Assembly: GCA_024195585.1 (NCBI GenBank)
Contig: SWBL01000023.1
Location: 62,001 to 126,000 of the forward strand
Origin: Aureobasidium sp. EXF-3400
Taxonomy: Eukaryota > Ascomycota > Dothideomycetes > Dothideales > Saccotheciaceae
Direction of reading: 5' to 3'
DNA length: 64,000 nucleotides
Shown here: one piece after another, positions 33,414-45,493 of the stretch
How positions within the stretch are numbered: position 1 is the stretch's first letter
Layout: every line of letters begins with the position of its first letter
Notes under the pieces: model-generated
Database searches by the model: none
Told to the model about the DNA's origin: nothing
What the model saw: the letters and a program-made list of their open reading frames with translations, nothing else
Translations under genes and position numbers: made by a program

Positions 33414-35511
33414 GGTGGAGTGTTGTTAAGGTGAGAGGAAGTCGAGATGGGGTGGGTTGCTTCCACTGATAGATGTGGTCAAGCAAGGAGAGGGCTGATT
33501 ATAATGTGGAGAGATGGGAAAAATTGAACGGCCAGCCCAAGGGACGCCCTACGCTACTAATATATTTGGTACTAGTTTGATGACGAGGTTGTTTTTGTAC
33601 GGGGTGTGGGGTGGATACCCGTGCTCCCCGCATGGAGTCTGTTTAGCTCATGTGCTTAGTGCCGAACGTCCTGGGCCGCTTACATGCCGTTGGTTGTCTT
33701 GGTTCCCACCACAATTGCTTTGTCAACCCCGGAGGTCAAGTGGTCCGATTTCCGCATCTGTAAGAAGTCTCTGGGTCCGGCCCTTGGCTTTCTCCGGCGG
33801 TTTGACATTGGGTAGGCGCATGGTACAACAAGCTCTCGTCAACAGTGCTTTGAAGGATTTCAATATGTGTCCGACAAGCCGCCGTCTCTGCTAGCTCCTC
33901 GCACACCCTGCATGAGCCATGCCGCTGGGTGTCGTGGGCACGTTCGAGGCAACCGACACTATGGCCCTCGAAACGGATTGCATATGTGCTGGGACGTCTG
34001 TTGCCAACGATGTCAGCCCAGACGATCTGCATTGCCGCGCTCGGCGGTATCGCAACAACTTCTCCGCGCGTGATGCTTTTAGGTTCCATTGCTCCTCGTC
34101 CAGTCTTGACGTGCGCCATCGAGAGGGCTTGTCCTGACTCCTCTTGTGCCGCTGACTTTACAGCTGGATGACAGATCTTCAAAATCTGACTTTCGGGCGT
34201 CGCAGAGCAGAAATCGAAAACGCCACCAAACGTGGGCAAAATCTGCTTACCTCTTGAGGGCCAAGCAATGCCATCTGTGCGTGGGAAGGCTTCATCTCAA
34301 CAAACTGAAGCTTCGCTTGATCAAGCGGTCAGCGAAATTCTGTTCACAACATCGCGCCGGCTAGCAGACCTTGACCCAATTGCTGCATCTCACTTTCTGG
34401 GGTCGTTTCGGCTAATCACTCGCTCTACTAGTTAGCACTCCGACGACCGATCTTCTCCTTCGGTGAACGATTGTCCGTCGATCAATAGCCGCCAGCCGGT
34501 CATGCAAAAGGTAAAGCGGAACCGCAGGACCTCTTTGTGGAAGAGTCTGACTATTGCGCACGTCTTTCTTGCTACCTTCCAGATGCTCTCACAAATCGAG
34601 CGTTTAACGTTGTTTCAAACCCTCGGCTCTCACTGGCCATTCCCATTTGGTAATATCCGGTCGCATGGATCTACAATGGGCCGGCGGAGCGGAGGTCTGG
34701 TGGGTACAATGTGCACGGCCGTGGATCAACGAGTTCTCGCCCCTCGTGCGCTATCCGAGATGCCGTGAATTACAAACACGACAGGCTGCCGTTACCGGTG
34801 CACGATTTGGTAGTGCTGGACCACCAACGCAGACGCTGGCGTCTATGTGCTGTTCTTCTGGAAGCTCATGCTAGAACATCTCGACGAAGAACGAAGGCAG
34901 CGCTTTGTCTTGGTCTTAATCCCGCACCCATGTGGGCCTGAATCCTACGGCTCCTTTCATCAAGTTTGAAACAACACATGCATGTGTATAGTATGGAATT
35001 GACATGGATTATCTTCTGCGCGACTTGTCCTCGTTCACAGGTTTGTGCCTCAGCTAGCGAGCGCGGGAGGATGAAAACCTCCGCATGGGTAAGGAGGGAC
35101 CAATCAGGAAATCACCGAGAGGGTTGAACGAGAATAGCATAGAGTGCCCCTAGTACTGATAACTCGGCATGCAGCTACGCTTAGGAGATCTCTAATTGGG
35201 TATACGCTGATCCTCTAGATTGCTACTCAAATTTGAATTATACATCTTGGAAGGATGTAAGCATGTTCACCGACGTTCAACTTATTTGGACGTAAACACT
35301 GTGTGTTGCTCGGTGCCATCCTCCAGCATCTTTCAGGCTGTTTCCACGTGGTACCGTCTCAAACTCTAGACCGTTCACACATTCGTATCCTTGCCCAAGG
35401 CTCGGGATGAATGTTTCGGTCGTGAGACTGACACCTAGCCTATGTTGCACAACTCGTTGGAAATCCACGTTTTGCAATGATTGTAACCTTGGTTCATCTT
35501 TGATGCCTGCA
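33414..35511. other. Intergenic, 2.1 kb, no supported gene
   Basis: It contains the acetate-transporter promoter (a TATAAT-like element on the minus strand at about 33500-33505) and otherwise only overlapping frames on both strands. The longest, 167 codons on the minus strand at 33736-34239, has no recognisable motif. No repeat or RNA gene is seen. Confidence 0.4.
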
Positions 35512-36480
35512 TCAAGAAGCTGCGTAGCCGAGGTCCGTAGCGATACAGGATCCACTGATTGTGTTCGAGGCATCTGAGGCTAGGAACAAAACAGTCTGAG
35601 CAACTTCCTTAGGATTGACCATGGTCACAGGTCCCTGCATCATTTGGTTGTAGCCCTCGTCGTTGATGCTCGTAATGGTCTTGGAGATATTGGTCTCCAT
35701 TCCTGACGGGAGCACAGCGTTACATCGAATGCCCTTATCAGTGTAGAATGCGGCTGTGTTTTTCGTCAAGCCCACAAGACCATGTTTGGATGAGGTATAA
35801 GCAGCACCTGGAGAGAATCACATTAGCGCAAGCTTCGACTGGATCTCCGGAACCCGGCACTTACCAGCTGCAAACCCGCGCAGGGCGGCCACTGATCCAA
35901 TATTGATGATTGAGCCCTTGATCTGCTTCTCCAACATGTGATTCACGCCGAGTTTTGTGACCATCATAGGTGCAGTCAGGTTGACTGCAATAATACGGTC
36001 CCAGAGATCCTTCTCCAGAGAGCCTACCGGATCTACAAGAACGAAAAGTCAGCAACAGCCAGCTCGCGAGGGATCAAGGCAGTCTCGCTACGCAGCCAAC
36101 AAACCCTTGTATGGGCTATATTCCAAGGAAGCTGTCCTTAGGGACGCGCGAAACAGTGAGCCTCGTCAGATCTAGACAAACGTACCAAGGCGATCAGTGA
36201 GTCCTGCATTGTTGACAATAATATCGATCTGGCCAAAGCGCTTAATTGTCATCTTGAACAGATCTTGTAGGTCTTCCTCTAAAGTCACGTTTGCTTCAAC
36301 GACAATCGCTTTTGACTTGTCGTGCGAGGCTTCAAACTTCTGCACCAGATCCGTGTTGATATCGACAGCGACTACTTTCGCTCCTGCTTCCAGAAAGAGA
36401 TCTGTTATAGCAAGTCCTAAACCTCCAGCGCCTCCAGTGACGATGGCGGTCTTTCCTTCGAGTGACAGTACAGGTGACAT
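35512..36480 (-). CDS. Classical SDR oxidoreductase, 252 aa, three exons
   Basis: NAD(P)-dependent classical short-chain dehydrogenase; substrate unknown. Exons 36480-36186, 36032-35865 and 35807-35512 join in phase. Intron 1 is 151 bp (donor GTACGT) and intron 2 is 55 bp (donor GTAAGT). The cofactor motif TGGAGGLG is at 15-22, and an Asp after the second strand (VDIN) suggests NAD(H) preference. NNAG is present. The catalytic residues are S145, Y158 and K162 in YTSSK. The C-terminus has the usual FLASDASNTISGSCI and G-G-type ending. It resembles 3-oxoacyl-ACP reductase/FabG-like fungal enzymes. It is divergent from the AAA ATPase gene, about 850 bp away. Confidence 0.92.
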
Positions 36481-37326
36481 GATCAGGGCGGTCCACTGGA
36501 GATTCAGATGATATTTGGGCTGTTACTGTTCTTGTCGTTGTGTTTGGATTTTCCAAGATTGGCGAACCAAGGTATGAGTACGGTTCTTGAGTCGAGGCAG
36601 TAGTCATGTGTAATGGACTTGAACATTACGCAGCAGCGAGCTTTCGAAAGGCGTGGAAGGTCCCCACAATCGGTGCCATTGCCTTGTTTGTCACCGACGC
36701 CATTTCAACTTATGAGCACGCAATTGGCAACTCTTCTACTCGAGATGCGAAAGCAAAGTAGCGATTTCTGAAGTGGCCTATGAATTGTCAGTAGCATAAT
36801 ATCATTGCCCAATGCTCGTGTGCGCCCGGACGGTCTATTGCAGAACAGCACATGACGTAATGCAGATCTTGGCTAACAGGGCGACCCTGTCATCATAATC
36901 TCAACCCAAGATGACACTTAGTTATCCATCATGAGGCTCTTTCGAGAGGCAGAAAAACAATGTAAGCTGGTGCCTGGAATATGAGACGGAAATAGAGCAG
37001 AATCGCAGGGTCTAAACTCAGATAGGGCGATCTCCTGCGCATCGTTGTTGAGCTTCATCCTTCGATAGCTCCTTCCTTCAATACCCCGCCCCGATCAAGC
37101 TAGGCTGTCACTCCTTATCATCTGTCCTGATCCCTTCGTTCTTCTTTACTTTCCTCTCCTCTGTTGAGACACAGAACTCCTTGCAACTCTGCGGAGATAC
37201 CAATTATCAGGACCGTGAAACAAATCAAGGAAATTCATCGCTCTCAGCATCCGACAGTCATCATCAGGCTCGAAGACCAGGAAGCGACTCTAAAGCTCCA
37301 ATACAGCCGTCGACGATCATCCAAAC
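36481..37326. other. Divergent promoter region, SDR / AAA ATPase
   Basis: 846 bp between divergent starts. Pyrimidine-rich on the plus strand from 37060 to 37170, fitting a leader for the ATPase gene. No gene is seen inside. Confidence 0.5.
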
Positions 37327-38866
37327 ATGACGGGGAACAATTTTGTTTCCAACCCGAGTTTTGCCAATGAGACTTCCAATGTCTACTTCGAACACGCCTC
37401 TGCCCGTCGCGTGGACACCAATGCCGTTATGGTCGAAGCTATTCGACGCGAGTATCCTCAATTGCATCTGACTGTAACACCAACATATTCATGCAATCTC
37501 CTGGCGTTTGCCGCTTCTGGGAAAGCTGCAGCTGCACCCATTGACAAGGAGAACGATCGCCTGTATGTTCAATACTTCTCACCACCAGCCAAACGCCTCA
37601 ACGGAGACAACGGCCGTCTTGTAGAGGACGTCAGATTTGGTAAATTTCTGGTTGATTGGGCCGGCAAGGAATATGTCGTGTACGTTGCTGAAGGCCGTGA
37701 TGGCCAAGAAGCTTATCCACAAGTCCGAAACCAGTACATCTTGTCATCTTCGGTACAGGCAACCGAAAAGCTTTTGCTTGAGGCTGGTCGCTTCACCAAC
37801 AGCGTGGACGGCGCGGTGCTTGTCTTCGACAAGGGCTACTGGCAGAAGAGTCGTGAGCTATGGGAAAGCATCCAGGAAGCAGAGTGGAGTAATGTCATCC
37901 TCGATGAAGACATGAAGAAAGACTTGATTAGGGACGTCGACACCTTCTTTGACAACCAAGACACCTACAGAAACCTCAAGGTACCCTGGAAGCGTGGAGA
38001 GATTTTCTGGGGGCCCCCTGGTTGTGGAAAAACCATTAGTATTAAGGCTCTAATGCACTCCCTATACAAGCGCAAGGACCCGGTTCCTACTCTCTACGTC
38101 AGGTCACTTGCTGGGTAAGCTCATCTCTCTGCTAGGAGCATCACCAAACTGATAATTTGCAGTTATGGTGGTCCTGAAGCCTCGCTCGCCACTATTTTTG
38201 GACAAGCTCGACGATACGCTCCCTGCTTCCTCATTTTCGAAGATCTGGATGCCATCATCACCGACCAAACCCGCAGTTACTTCTTGAACGAGGTTGACGG
38301 CCTCACTTCGAATGACGGCATTTTCATGGTTGGGTCCACGAAGTATGTAAAGCAGATATTCATTGAGCTGGTATAAACTAGTAGAGGGCTGTGCAGCAAC
38401 TTGGTTGTCACGAGCACAGCCCGTGGATCCAGCTCTTTGGAAGATCTTCGTAGTTGGAATTTTGCTAACTGTTTCTTTCAGCCACCTCGACCGTCTGGAT
38501 CCTGGTATCTCCAAGCGTCCCTCTCGCTTTGATCGCAAATATCTCTTCCCTAACCCAAACCACGAGCAGCGTGTCATGTACGCACAGTTCTGGCAAAGAA
38601 AGCTAAGAGATAACAAAGAGATCGAGTTTCCAGACAAGCTTTGCGAAGCAGTATCATCAATCACAGACGGTTTCTCTTTCGCATACATGCAAGAAGCCTT
38701 TGTGGCATCTCTGTTAGCTCTCGCTACTAGCGATAAGGAAGAAGGACACCATGACACTGACTTGGACAAGCTTCCTTTATGGCAACAGCTCAAGAAGCAG
38801 ATTAAGATCCTTAGGAACGAACTTGATCAGGATCCAGGAGAAGCATTGGCAGCACTGAAGGTCTAA
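37327..38866 (+). CDS. BCS1-type AAA ATPase, 450 aa, three exons
   Basis: AAA+ ATPase of the broad BCS1-like group expanded in fungi. Exons 37327-38114, 38163-38342 and 38482-38866 join in phase (introns 48 and 139 bp). Walker A GPPGCGKT is at residues 229-236. Walker B is CFLIFEDLDA. A second region of homology with conserved arginines follows (FLNEVDGLTSNDG, GSTNHLDRLDPGI, PSRFDRKY). The N-terminal ~200 residues are soluble and do not show the single membrane helix and presequence of true mitochondrial Bcs1. A cytosolic chaperone/remodelling role is therefore more likely than Rieske protein insertion. Substrate unknown. Confidence 0.9.
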
Positions 38867-40224
38867 TGACGATGTTTCCAGCATGCGACATGTGTACAAC
38901 AGCGGCTAGCCAGATTCAGGAGTTTCAGTCCTGATCAATGAAACAGTTTATTTGATATTTCTTGTACGACTTTACAATATCTATGGCGATTCGAACGATG
39001 GCGAATGAGAGGCTAAGTGAAGTGGTAAACTCAAGGTGATGCAGATGTGCGAAGGAATCTCGAGGAGAGACGGAGAGCGGTAGGAGTGATGTCTTCTAAG
39101 AAGGCGACAAACTGATGACGTGAAAGAAGATGCTTCGTGGGCGGATGAGCCAGGATGTCTAAACCTGTCGGTGTTTGATTGCTCACGGATCTGAAGTATC
39201 CTCATCCACTTGTTCCCTCGCCGACTCGTCAACAGACAAGACCGATTTCTACGTGACATATCGCATAGCAATGACAGTTCCTCGTACTCGACAAAAGGAA
39301 TCGCGTCGACTTACATGTGAAAGCATAACGCAGGTGTTGGTGATGTGACGACCGACGGGCACGAGATGCGAGATGCGTCTACACGCAGACACGCATGGCT
39401 CCTCGGTGTAACGCGTTCCCAAGTTCCGAGTGGAGAGGGCACATCTACCCCGTTCTATTCTGATCAGTCCCTTGTTAGAGAAGGTCGTTGAAACAGGGCA
39501 GATTGGGTTTCGTGATGGCCGCGTGCTGCCGGGCACGGGCCACCAACATGACTTAACATCCTTTCGACTCCATCTTTGGCAGCTTCAGCTCAACTGCGCC
39601 GCTTTCTGATTGTAGCACCGCCCCTATCGGACTACATCATCAAGAATTTTTGGCCGTGATGCCGCTATTGCAACCTGCCGTCGTATTCTGGGCGAAGTGT
39701 ACCATGACGAGCGTATCCAGGCAGCCGCTAGACTGGGGGCGGATTGGTGGCAGCCTAAACATCACTCTCTTCCGGACCTACTCGTTCCTTGCATCATACA
39801 TACCCTGACCACTTAACTGTGCCTGGAGTACTGCAGGTACCCTCTCAAACTGTGTGACAGGGCCGAAGTTCGAGTCTTGAACGATCTAGTTCTCAATCGT
39901 TGCCTTTCACCCATTGTGCAATCAGTTTTTCGATTTTGCTGTTCTTGTCTGGTGCCTTGAGAGTATGACTCTTCGTCCTTGGGGCTGTGTTCTGGTAGGT
40001 CGGTGGCCGAGCAAGGGTCACGATGTCGATGTCGTTGCCTTGGTTGGGTTTGGCCCCCATCCCTCACCAATGTGCGAACAAAACGGCCGCGGCCGAGGTT
40101 TGCTTGCGTAAACTTGTTCTATTTCATCATCGTGGCACACCTCGTCGTAGAGAGGATTGAAGTGCTTTGGTAGCATAGCCACTTATCTCTGAGTTGTTTC
40201 CCTTGTTTCTCTACTCTTCTCACA
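38867..40224. other. Intergenic, 1.4 kb, no supported gene
   Basis: It holds the 3' UTR of the ATPase gene and the upstream region of the small Ser-rich gene. Minus-strand frames at 38981-39536 and 39813-40070 are uninformative. No repeat or RNA gene is seen. Confidence 0.45.
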
Positions 40225-40232
40225 TATAAAAA
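40225..40232 (+). promoter_or_regulatory. TATA box of the small Ser-rich gene
   Basis: TATAAAAA lies 162 bp upstream of the ATG at 40387 and is followed by a CT/CA-rich leader typical of fungal 5' UTRs. Confidence 0.55.
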
Positions 40233-40386
40233 GGCCTTGCCTGTGCCCAAGAAGATTGACCTTCCTTCCCTCTACCATCTATCATCAATCACCTGCCTGC
40301 CAGTTACCACATACTATCGCAGACATAACGAGAATCGAATAACGACACAATCACATTCAATCGATACCTCTACAGCATACGCAATC

Positions 40387-40572
40387 ATGCCACACAACAC
40401 TTCATCGTCCCAATCCTCGGGCAACAACACCCCTTCGTCGAACTCATCTGGCGGCAGACCATCCGTGACCAGCTCCAAGGGCGTTGTAGTCCACAACCAC
40501 GGCTCTGGTGTCAGACACGGACCTTCAGAACCTTCCTCTCGTGATGCCTTCTCTGCTCGTACGTGGCGATGA
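40387..40572 (+). CDS. Small Ser/Asn/Gly-rich protein, 61 aa (possible frame disruption)
   Basis: Starts MPHNTSSSQSSGN. The first ~25 residues are almost all Ser, Asn, Gly, Pro and Thr and likely disordered. Then GVVVHNHGSG and PSSRDAFSARTW follow, which look conserved-like. A strong TATA box and long leader argue for a real, well-expressed gene. The frame stops at 40570-40572. The -1 frame from 40560 continues with MKHHEQIEASIEENNN, which is more protein-like than what the annotated frame could give. The true C-terminus may therefore come from a missed intron, a sequencing indel or frameshifting. No family is recognised with certainty. Confidence 0.5.
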   Translation: MPHNTSSSQSSGNNTPSSNSSGGRPSVTSSKGVVVHNHGSGVRHGPSEPSSRDAFSARTWR

Positions 40573-41192
40573 AGCACCATGAACAAATCGAAGCCAGCAT
40601 CGAAGAGAACAACAACAGTACACCCTGACAATCCTTACGGACTCCCCTGCACATTCTAAACTTGCTGGACAAAAACACATCAACGACTGACTTCGACTGC
40701 AAATTGTGTCACCATGTGCCCTCGGTTCAAGCACCGACAACGAGATCTTGAGAGTGTGACTCAGAGATACGCCCATTTGAGCCTCACAAGAAGATCCGAC
40801 TACCGCACAGAGATGGGATGATTCAAGTCATGATCCTCACACAGCAACTATCACCTTGATCACGCGTTTTGGTTTTGCGAAGTTTCTCCTGCGACTTTGA
40901 TTGGATATCGTTTTGCGCTTTTCGATTTATTTGTCAACAGGGGGGCATGAGGAGCTGACACAAAGTGAGGGGTTGGGGATTGCGGTCAAGTCACGTTTTC
41001 TGACAAGATCATTTGACGTATTTGAGATCAAGCTTGATTCCACTTGATATCTAAGAAACTTGTCCGCAACACCTTCGTGTCGTGTTTCCTTGTTTTTGAC
41101 CCTCCTAATAAGTCCCTGCTTCCAAATAGCAGAACGACCTGTACGAAACAAGCATATATTAAGGAGAGTGAAGTTGTAGGATGGAGTGGTAA
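40573..41192. other. Intergenic region with 3' UTRs
   Basis: 620 bp between the small Ser-rich gene and the 3' end of MED8. Apart from the -1 frame extension near 40560-40630, no coding signal is seen. Confidence 0.45.
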
Positions 41193-42037
41193 TTACACGA
41201 CGTTCGGGGGCTCTCTGGCGGTCAGAGCGAACCTCAAAATGTGTTCGATGCTCATTGGCGGCTTGGAGGGGTCGACATTGTGTCGTTGTAGTCTTTTGAC
41301 AGGCTCGGGGATGGAGTCTACCATATCCACATCCATATCGAGTTTTTTGTCGTCTTGCTTCTTGGCTTGTGCGCCACCTTCATCGTCTTCGTCCTCATCG
41401 TCGCTATCCCACAGCTTGCGGCGCAGGCCAGTAACGACATTCTCGATGCCGAGCTCGTGTTCTTCGAGAGTGAAGACGTCGTCAAAAGAATCAGCACCCA
41501 TTTCGCGAGCAACTCTATTGCCTTCACGACCGGCCCATTCCCAGAGATCAGTCAACTGGGCTGGGTTCATGGATTGTGGTGCAGGAGGGGAGCGATCCGC
41601 TGAGGAGCCATTGGTCTGAGATGGATCGAGAGCAGTGTTCGCTGCATGTCGCTCTCCATTGGCGATCCAGTCTTCAACTTGTGGCTGTAACTTCTTGCGC
41701 AAGAGTTGGGTAAGCAAGTCTTCCTGGGTGCGGCCTGGATACGAGGGTAGAGGGTAGACGTGAGCGTTTGCGAGGAGTGGCTGAGCACCGGCGAGGATCT
41801 TGTTCAACGAGTCGAGGTTGTGGTAGAGTAGGTTGGCGGAGTTTTGTAGTGAAGGCCTATTTTCAAGGGCTTGGGCATTAGTGAGCAGTTGGATGGGTAC
41901 GAAGATGACTTTGTCGCATACCACGAGGGAAGCGGGTCGTTGGTGTCTAGATCGTGCAGCAATTTGCCGATGGTATTGGCAAGAGTGTTCAGGCGCTGAC
42001 GCACCTGCTCTAGCGAGCGCAATGATTCAACCGACAT
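41193..42037 (-). CDS. MED8: Mediator subunit Med8, two exons
   Basis: Med8 is a head-module subunit of Mediator that binds TBP and Med18/20 in RNA polymerase II transcription. Exons 42037-41922 and 41856-41193 give 259 aa; the 65-bp intron (donor GTATGC, CACTAAT branch, acceptor ATAG) joins DPLPSW^PSLQ, a conserved Med8 position. Diagnostic blocks are the N-terminal helix SLRSLEQVRQRLNTL, LPSW.SLQNSANLL, VYPLPSYPGR, LLRKKLQPQVEDW and WEWAGREGNRVAR. A disordered acidic C-terminal region follows and ends in a helix (HILRFALTAR). In the unspliced sequence the two halves lie in different frames. Divergent from the AP-3 delta gene. Confidence 0.93.
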
Positions 42038-42352
42038 GGCGTCGAGTGTGAGAGGCAGGCAGAGTTGATGGTTGCGAGTAGCTTGCGGCTGTTCAGCTAA
42101 GAGCAGTTGCATAAGCCGACACAACTCTAACTGTTGAATTATGCGCGATGACGCCTGCCTCGACCGAGACACTCCAAAGTGCTCGAGCGGGTGTCGATTA
42201 GCAAACACAAGGCTCCTTCTTCCTTTGGCGCCCACTCTTGGTTCGCACTCGCTATGCTGCAGATATAATGCCGGTATTGATATAGGACCATACACACTTC
42301 TTCGCGACCGAACTCAACCTCGCGTGACGCCGTCTAGGCCCGCAGCGCAACC
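42038..42352. other. Compact divergent promoter MED8 / AP-3 delta
   Basis: Only 315 bp separate the two divergent start codons, so both genes must share or overlap promoter and leader sequence. No TATA box is visible, as expected for housekeeping genes. Confidence 0.55.
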
Positions 42353-45300
42353 ATGTAGGCTTCGTCGAACATGCGACTATGGCTATAGCGACGGCCGCTT
42401 ACCACGAGCAGGTTCGAAAAAGACCTCTACGCCCTTATCCGGGGCATGAGGAACCACAAGGGCAATGAGAAGGAATACATCCAGAACAGTCTGAAGGAAT
42501 GCCGCCGCGAAGTTCGCAGTCCCGACATGGACAACAAGGCCACCGCCCTGCTCAAGCTCGTCTACCTCGAAATGTTCGGCCACGACATGTCCTGGGCTTC
42601 ATTCAACGTCCTCGAGGTCATGTCTAGCCAGAAGTACCCGCAAAAGCGCGTCGGCTATCTCGCTGCCGTCCAGACCTTCCGCCCCGACACTGAGGTCCTG
42701 ATGCTGGCTGAGAACCTGCTCAAGAAGGACTTGAACTCGCCGCAACTCCCTACGATCGGCCTTCCACTCATCACTATTCCTCACGTCGTCAACCCTTCCA
42801 TGGCCAACTCACTCCTGACCGATCTCCTACCCCGCCTTACCCACTCCTCGCCCGCTATTCGCAAGAAGACCATTGTCACCCTGTACCGTCTGGCCCTCGT
42901 ATACCCCGAGACCCTCCGCCCGGCATGGCCAAAGATCAAAGAACGTTTGCTTGACGAGAACGAGGATTCGAGCGTTACCGCTGCCATTATCAATGTCGTG
43001 TGCGAACTGGGTTGGAGGAGACCACACGATTTCTTGCCTCTGGCTCCTCGTTTGTTTGAACTGCTGGTCCAAGGTTCCAACAACTGGATGGCTATAAAGA
43101 TCATCAAGCTCTTTGCTACCTTGGTCCCTCTTGAGCCAAGATTAACCAAGAAGCTTCTACCTCCGCTCACCACTTTGATCAAGACAACTCCTGCTATGAG
43201 TCTCCTTTATGAGTGTATCAACGGTATTATCCAGGGCGGTATATTGGATGGCGCAGAAGGCACTGTCGAAGGTGATGAGATTGCTCGTCTCTGCGTGAGC
43301 AAGCTCCGCGGTATGCTTGTGGTTGAGGGTGATCCTAACTTGAAATACGTTGCTCTGCTTGCATTCAACAAGATCGTTGTTTCTCATCCTCAACTCGTCG
43401 CCTTACATTCCGACGTTGTTGTTGAATGCATTGATGACCCCGATATTTCGATTCGCACAAGAGCCTTGGATTTGGTCTCCGGAATGGTCGATTCTAGCAA
43501 CCTCATGCCTATTGTCGAACGTCTTCTTCGACAGCTTAGAGAGGCTACCCCAGCCTCGGCTGCCGACGATCCAATAAACGACAGAGGCATGCATGCTGGT
43601 GTGATTCCTTCAGGGGATTCGGATGACGAAGAGGCAACCGAGTCATTGCGAAGGCGAGAGGCGCGCTCTTCAGAAGCGCCGCCACTGCCTGAAGACTACC
43701 GCCAGAGTGTCATCGAGAAGATACTCGACATGTGCTCAAGAGACACATACTCCAACATTACTGACTTTGAGTGGTATGTCGGCATCTTGGTTGACCTTGT
43801 CGGTCACTGTCCAACCGTGAGCAATCAGGCCTCGGACAGCTCTGCGAGATCCACCAAGGACGTCGCTCACAACATCGGCTTTGAGCTCCAGAACGTTGCT
43901 GTTCGTGTGAAAAGTGTGCGACCAGAAGCAGTGGCTGCGGCACAATCGCTCATAATAGTTGAACGGAGAAGAGACATGTTCCCTGCTTCTGGTAACGGCG
44001 CACAGGCTGTTCTCGCTTCTGTAGCCTGGATGATCGGCGAGTATCCCGATCTGCTTCCCGATCCGCAAGCTGTCTTGAGTTCGCTTCTCCATTCTTCGAG
44101 CGCCCAACTTCCTGCCAATATTCTTGCCATCTATGTCCAAGCTATACCAAAGGTCTTCGCTCGCCTGACCTCCAACCAAGAGCGATCATGGACCGCCTCT
44201 CGAAAGTCACAGTCTGATCTACTAATGGCTAGAATTATCCACTTTTTGGAACCACTTGTACAACATCCTAATCTCGAAGTCCAAGAACGAGCTGTCGAAT
44301 ACCTGGAATTGATGCGTGTCACCTCCGAAGCAATCCAAGCTCATGCTGTTGAGGGCGAAGACGATGGATTTGTTGATGCTCCGCTTTTGCTTACTCAGGC
44401 CATACCATCGCTATTCATGGGTCAGGAACTCAACCCTGTTGCCCCTGGTGCTCTCAGCAGAGTACCCATCACCGAAGGACTGGATCTGGACACACCTATC
44501 AACGACAACTTACAAATACTTTTATCGCAAGCAGATTACGATGATATGTCTTATCCGGATGAAGACAATGTCTCCAAATTCTACTTCGAGAAGCCTTCGG
44601 CATTAGCCGTTCAGTCCACAGCAGCTGCCGATTATCTTGAGCCCCAGGAAGCACAACAGACCGGATCTTATCAGTCCGAAGACCGCAACATCGATCCGAA
44701 GGACATTGCTAAGAAGAAAGCGGAGAGACGTGAACGTTATCGTGATGATCCATTCTACATTGACTCTGAGCGCGGATCTGGAACCTCAACACCCTTACAC
44801 AACATCCTCAAGAGCAGTAATGGCGAAGATCTGGATATCGACTCGATCCCTATTATGGACCTGCAACTCGACAGTAATAATACTGCGGCTGAGGCAGACC
44901 GCCTTCGCAAGTCTAAAGCTTCGAAGAAATCACGGAATAAACGCGTCGAAATTGCTCAAGATGAGACTATCGGCGATGATCTGCCGGCCCCTGTAGCCGC
45001 ACCTCCAAAGCAATCTCTTCTCAGTAGACCCAAGAAGTCTCTGTTGCACGTTGACAGTAGTGGCCTTTCGTCCCTCTCTCTGTCAGAAGACGCTTCGGCT
45101 CGCGAAACACAACTGGACTTTGAGCGACGGCAACAAGAGGAAGAAGAGATGGCGAAAGCGATCAAGGAAGTCGAACGTGCACGTCTGGAAATGCAGCGAG
45201 CACAGGAGCGAGTGGAAGCAAGTCATATACCCGAAGAAGGTACTGTAGTCAAGCGTAAAAAGAAGAAGACGAAGACGAAGACCGAAGAGGAGAAACCGTT

Positions 45301-45493
45301 GGAATCAGAAAAGACACAAGATGACGGTGCACCAGATACCACGGTGGTCAAAAAGAAGAAAAAGAAGAAGACCAAGGAGGAGAATGTGGAAGGTGCAGAA
45401 GAAAATGCTGGCGCCGATGTCGAGGCAGCTACGGTCAAAACCAAGCGAAAGAAGAAGAGACAGATTAATTTCGATGAGCAAGCGGATGCGTAA
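42353..45493 (+). CDS. APL5: AP-3 complex subunit delta, 1027 aa, start codon split by an intron
   Basis: Large subunit of the AP-3 adaptor that sorts cargo from Golgi/endosome to vacuole. Exon 2 (42412-45493) opens in frame with FEKDLYALIRG, the conserved second-to-twelfth residues of AP-3 delta, but no ATG precedes it in that frame; an in-frame TAG lies 11 codons upstream. A 57-bp intron (42355-42411, donor GTAGGC, acceptor GCAG) joins AT (42353-42354) to the G at 42412, creating ATG exactly there. The adaptin N-terminal solenoid spans about residues 20-590 (NHKGNEKEYIQ, RVGYLAAVQTF, NNWMAIKIIKLF, SLLYECINGII). The C-terminal ~350 residues are charged, with coiled coil and Lys-rich repeats, ending KKKRQINFDEQADA. 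An alternative is a start at the internal ATG 42446, which would delete the conserved N-terminus. Confidence 0.93.

Noticed and set aside
34081..34171. SIAPRPVLT peptide that resembles a flavin-reductase motif
   Set aside because: Only a short match in a frame with no flanking family residues; treated as coincidence.
33736..34239. 167-codon minus-strand open frame
   Set aside because: No motif, overlapping open frames on the plus strand, and no splice-joined partner; length can be explained by locally GC-rich DNA with few stops.
42446..42448. Internal ATG as the AP-3 delta start
   Set aside because: It would remove the conserved FEKDLYALIRG helix that is open and in frame just upstream.
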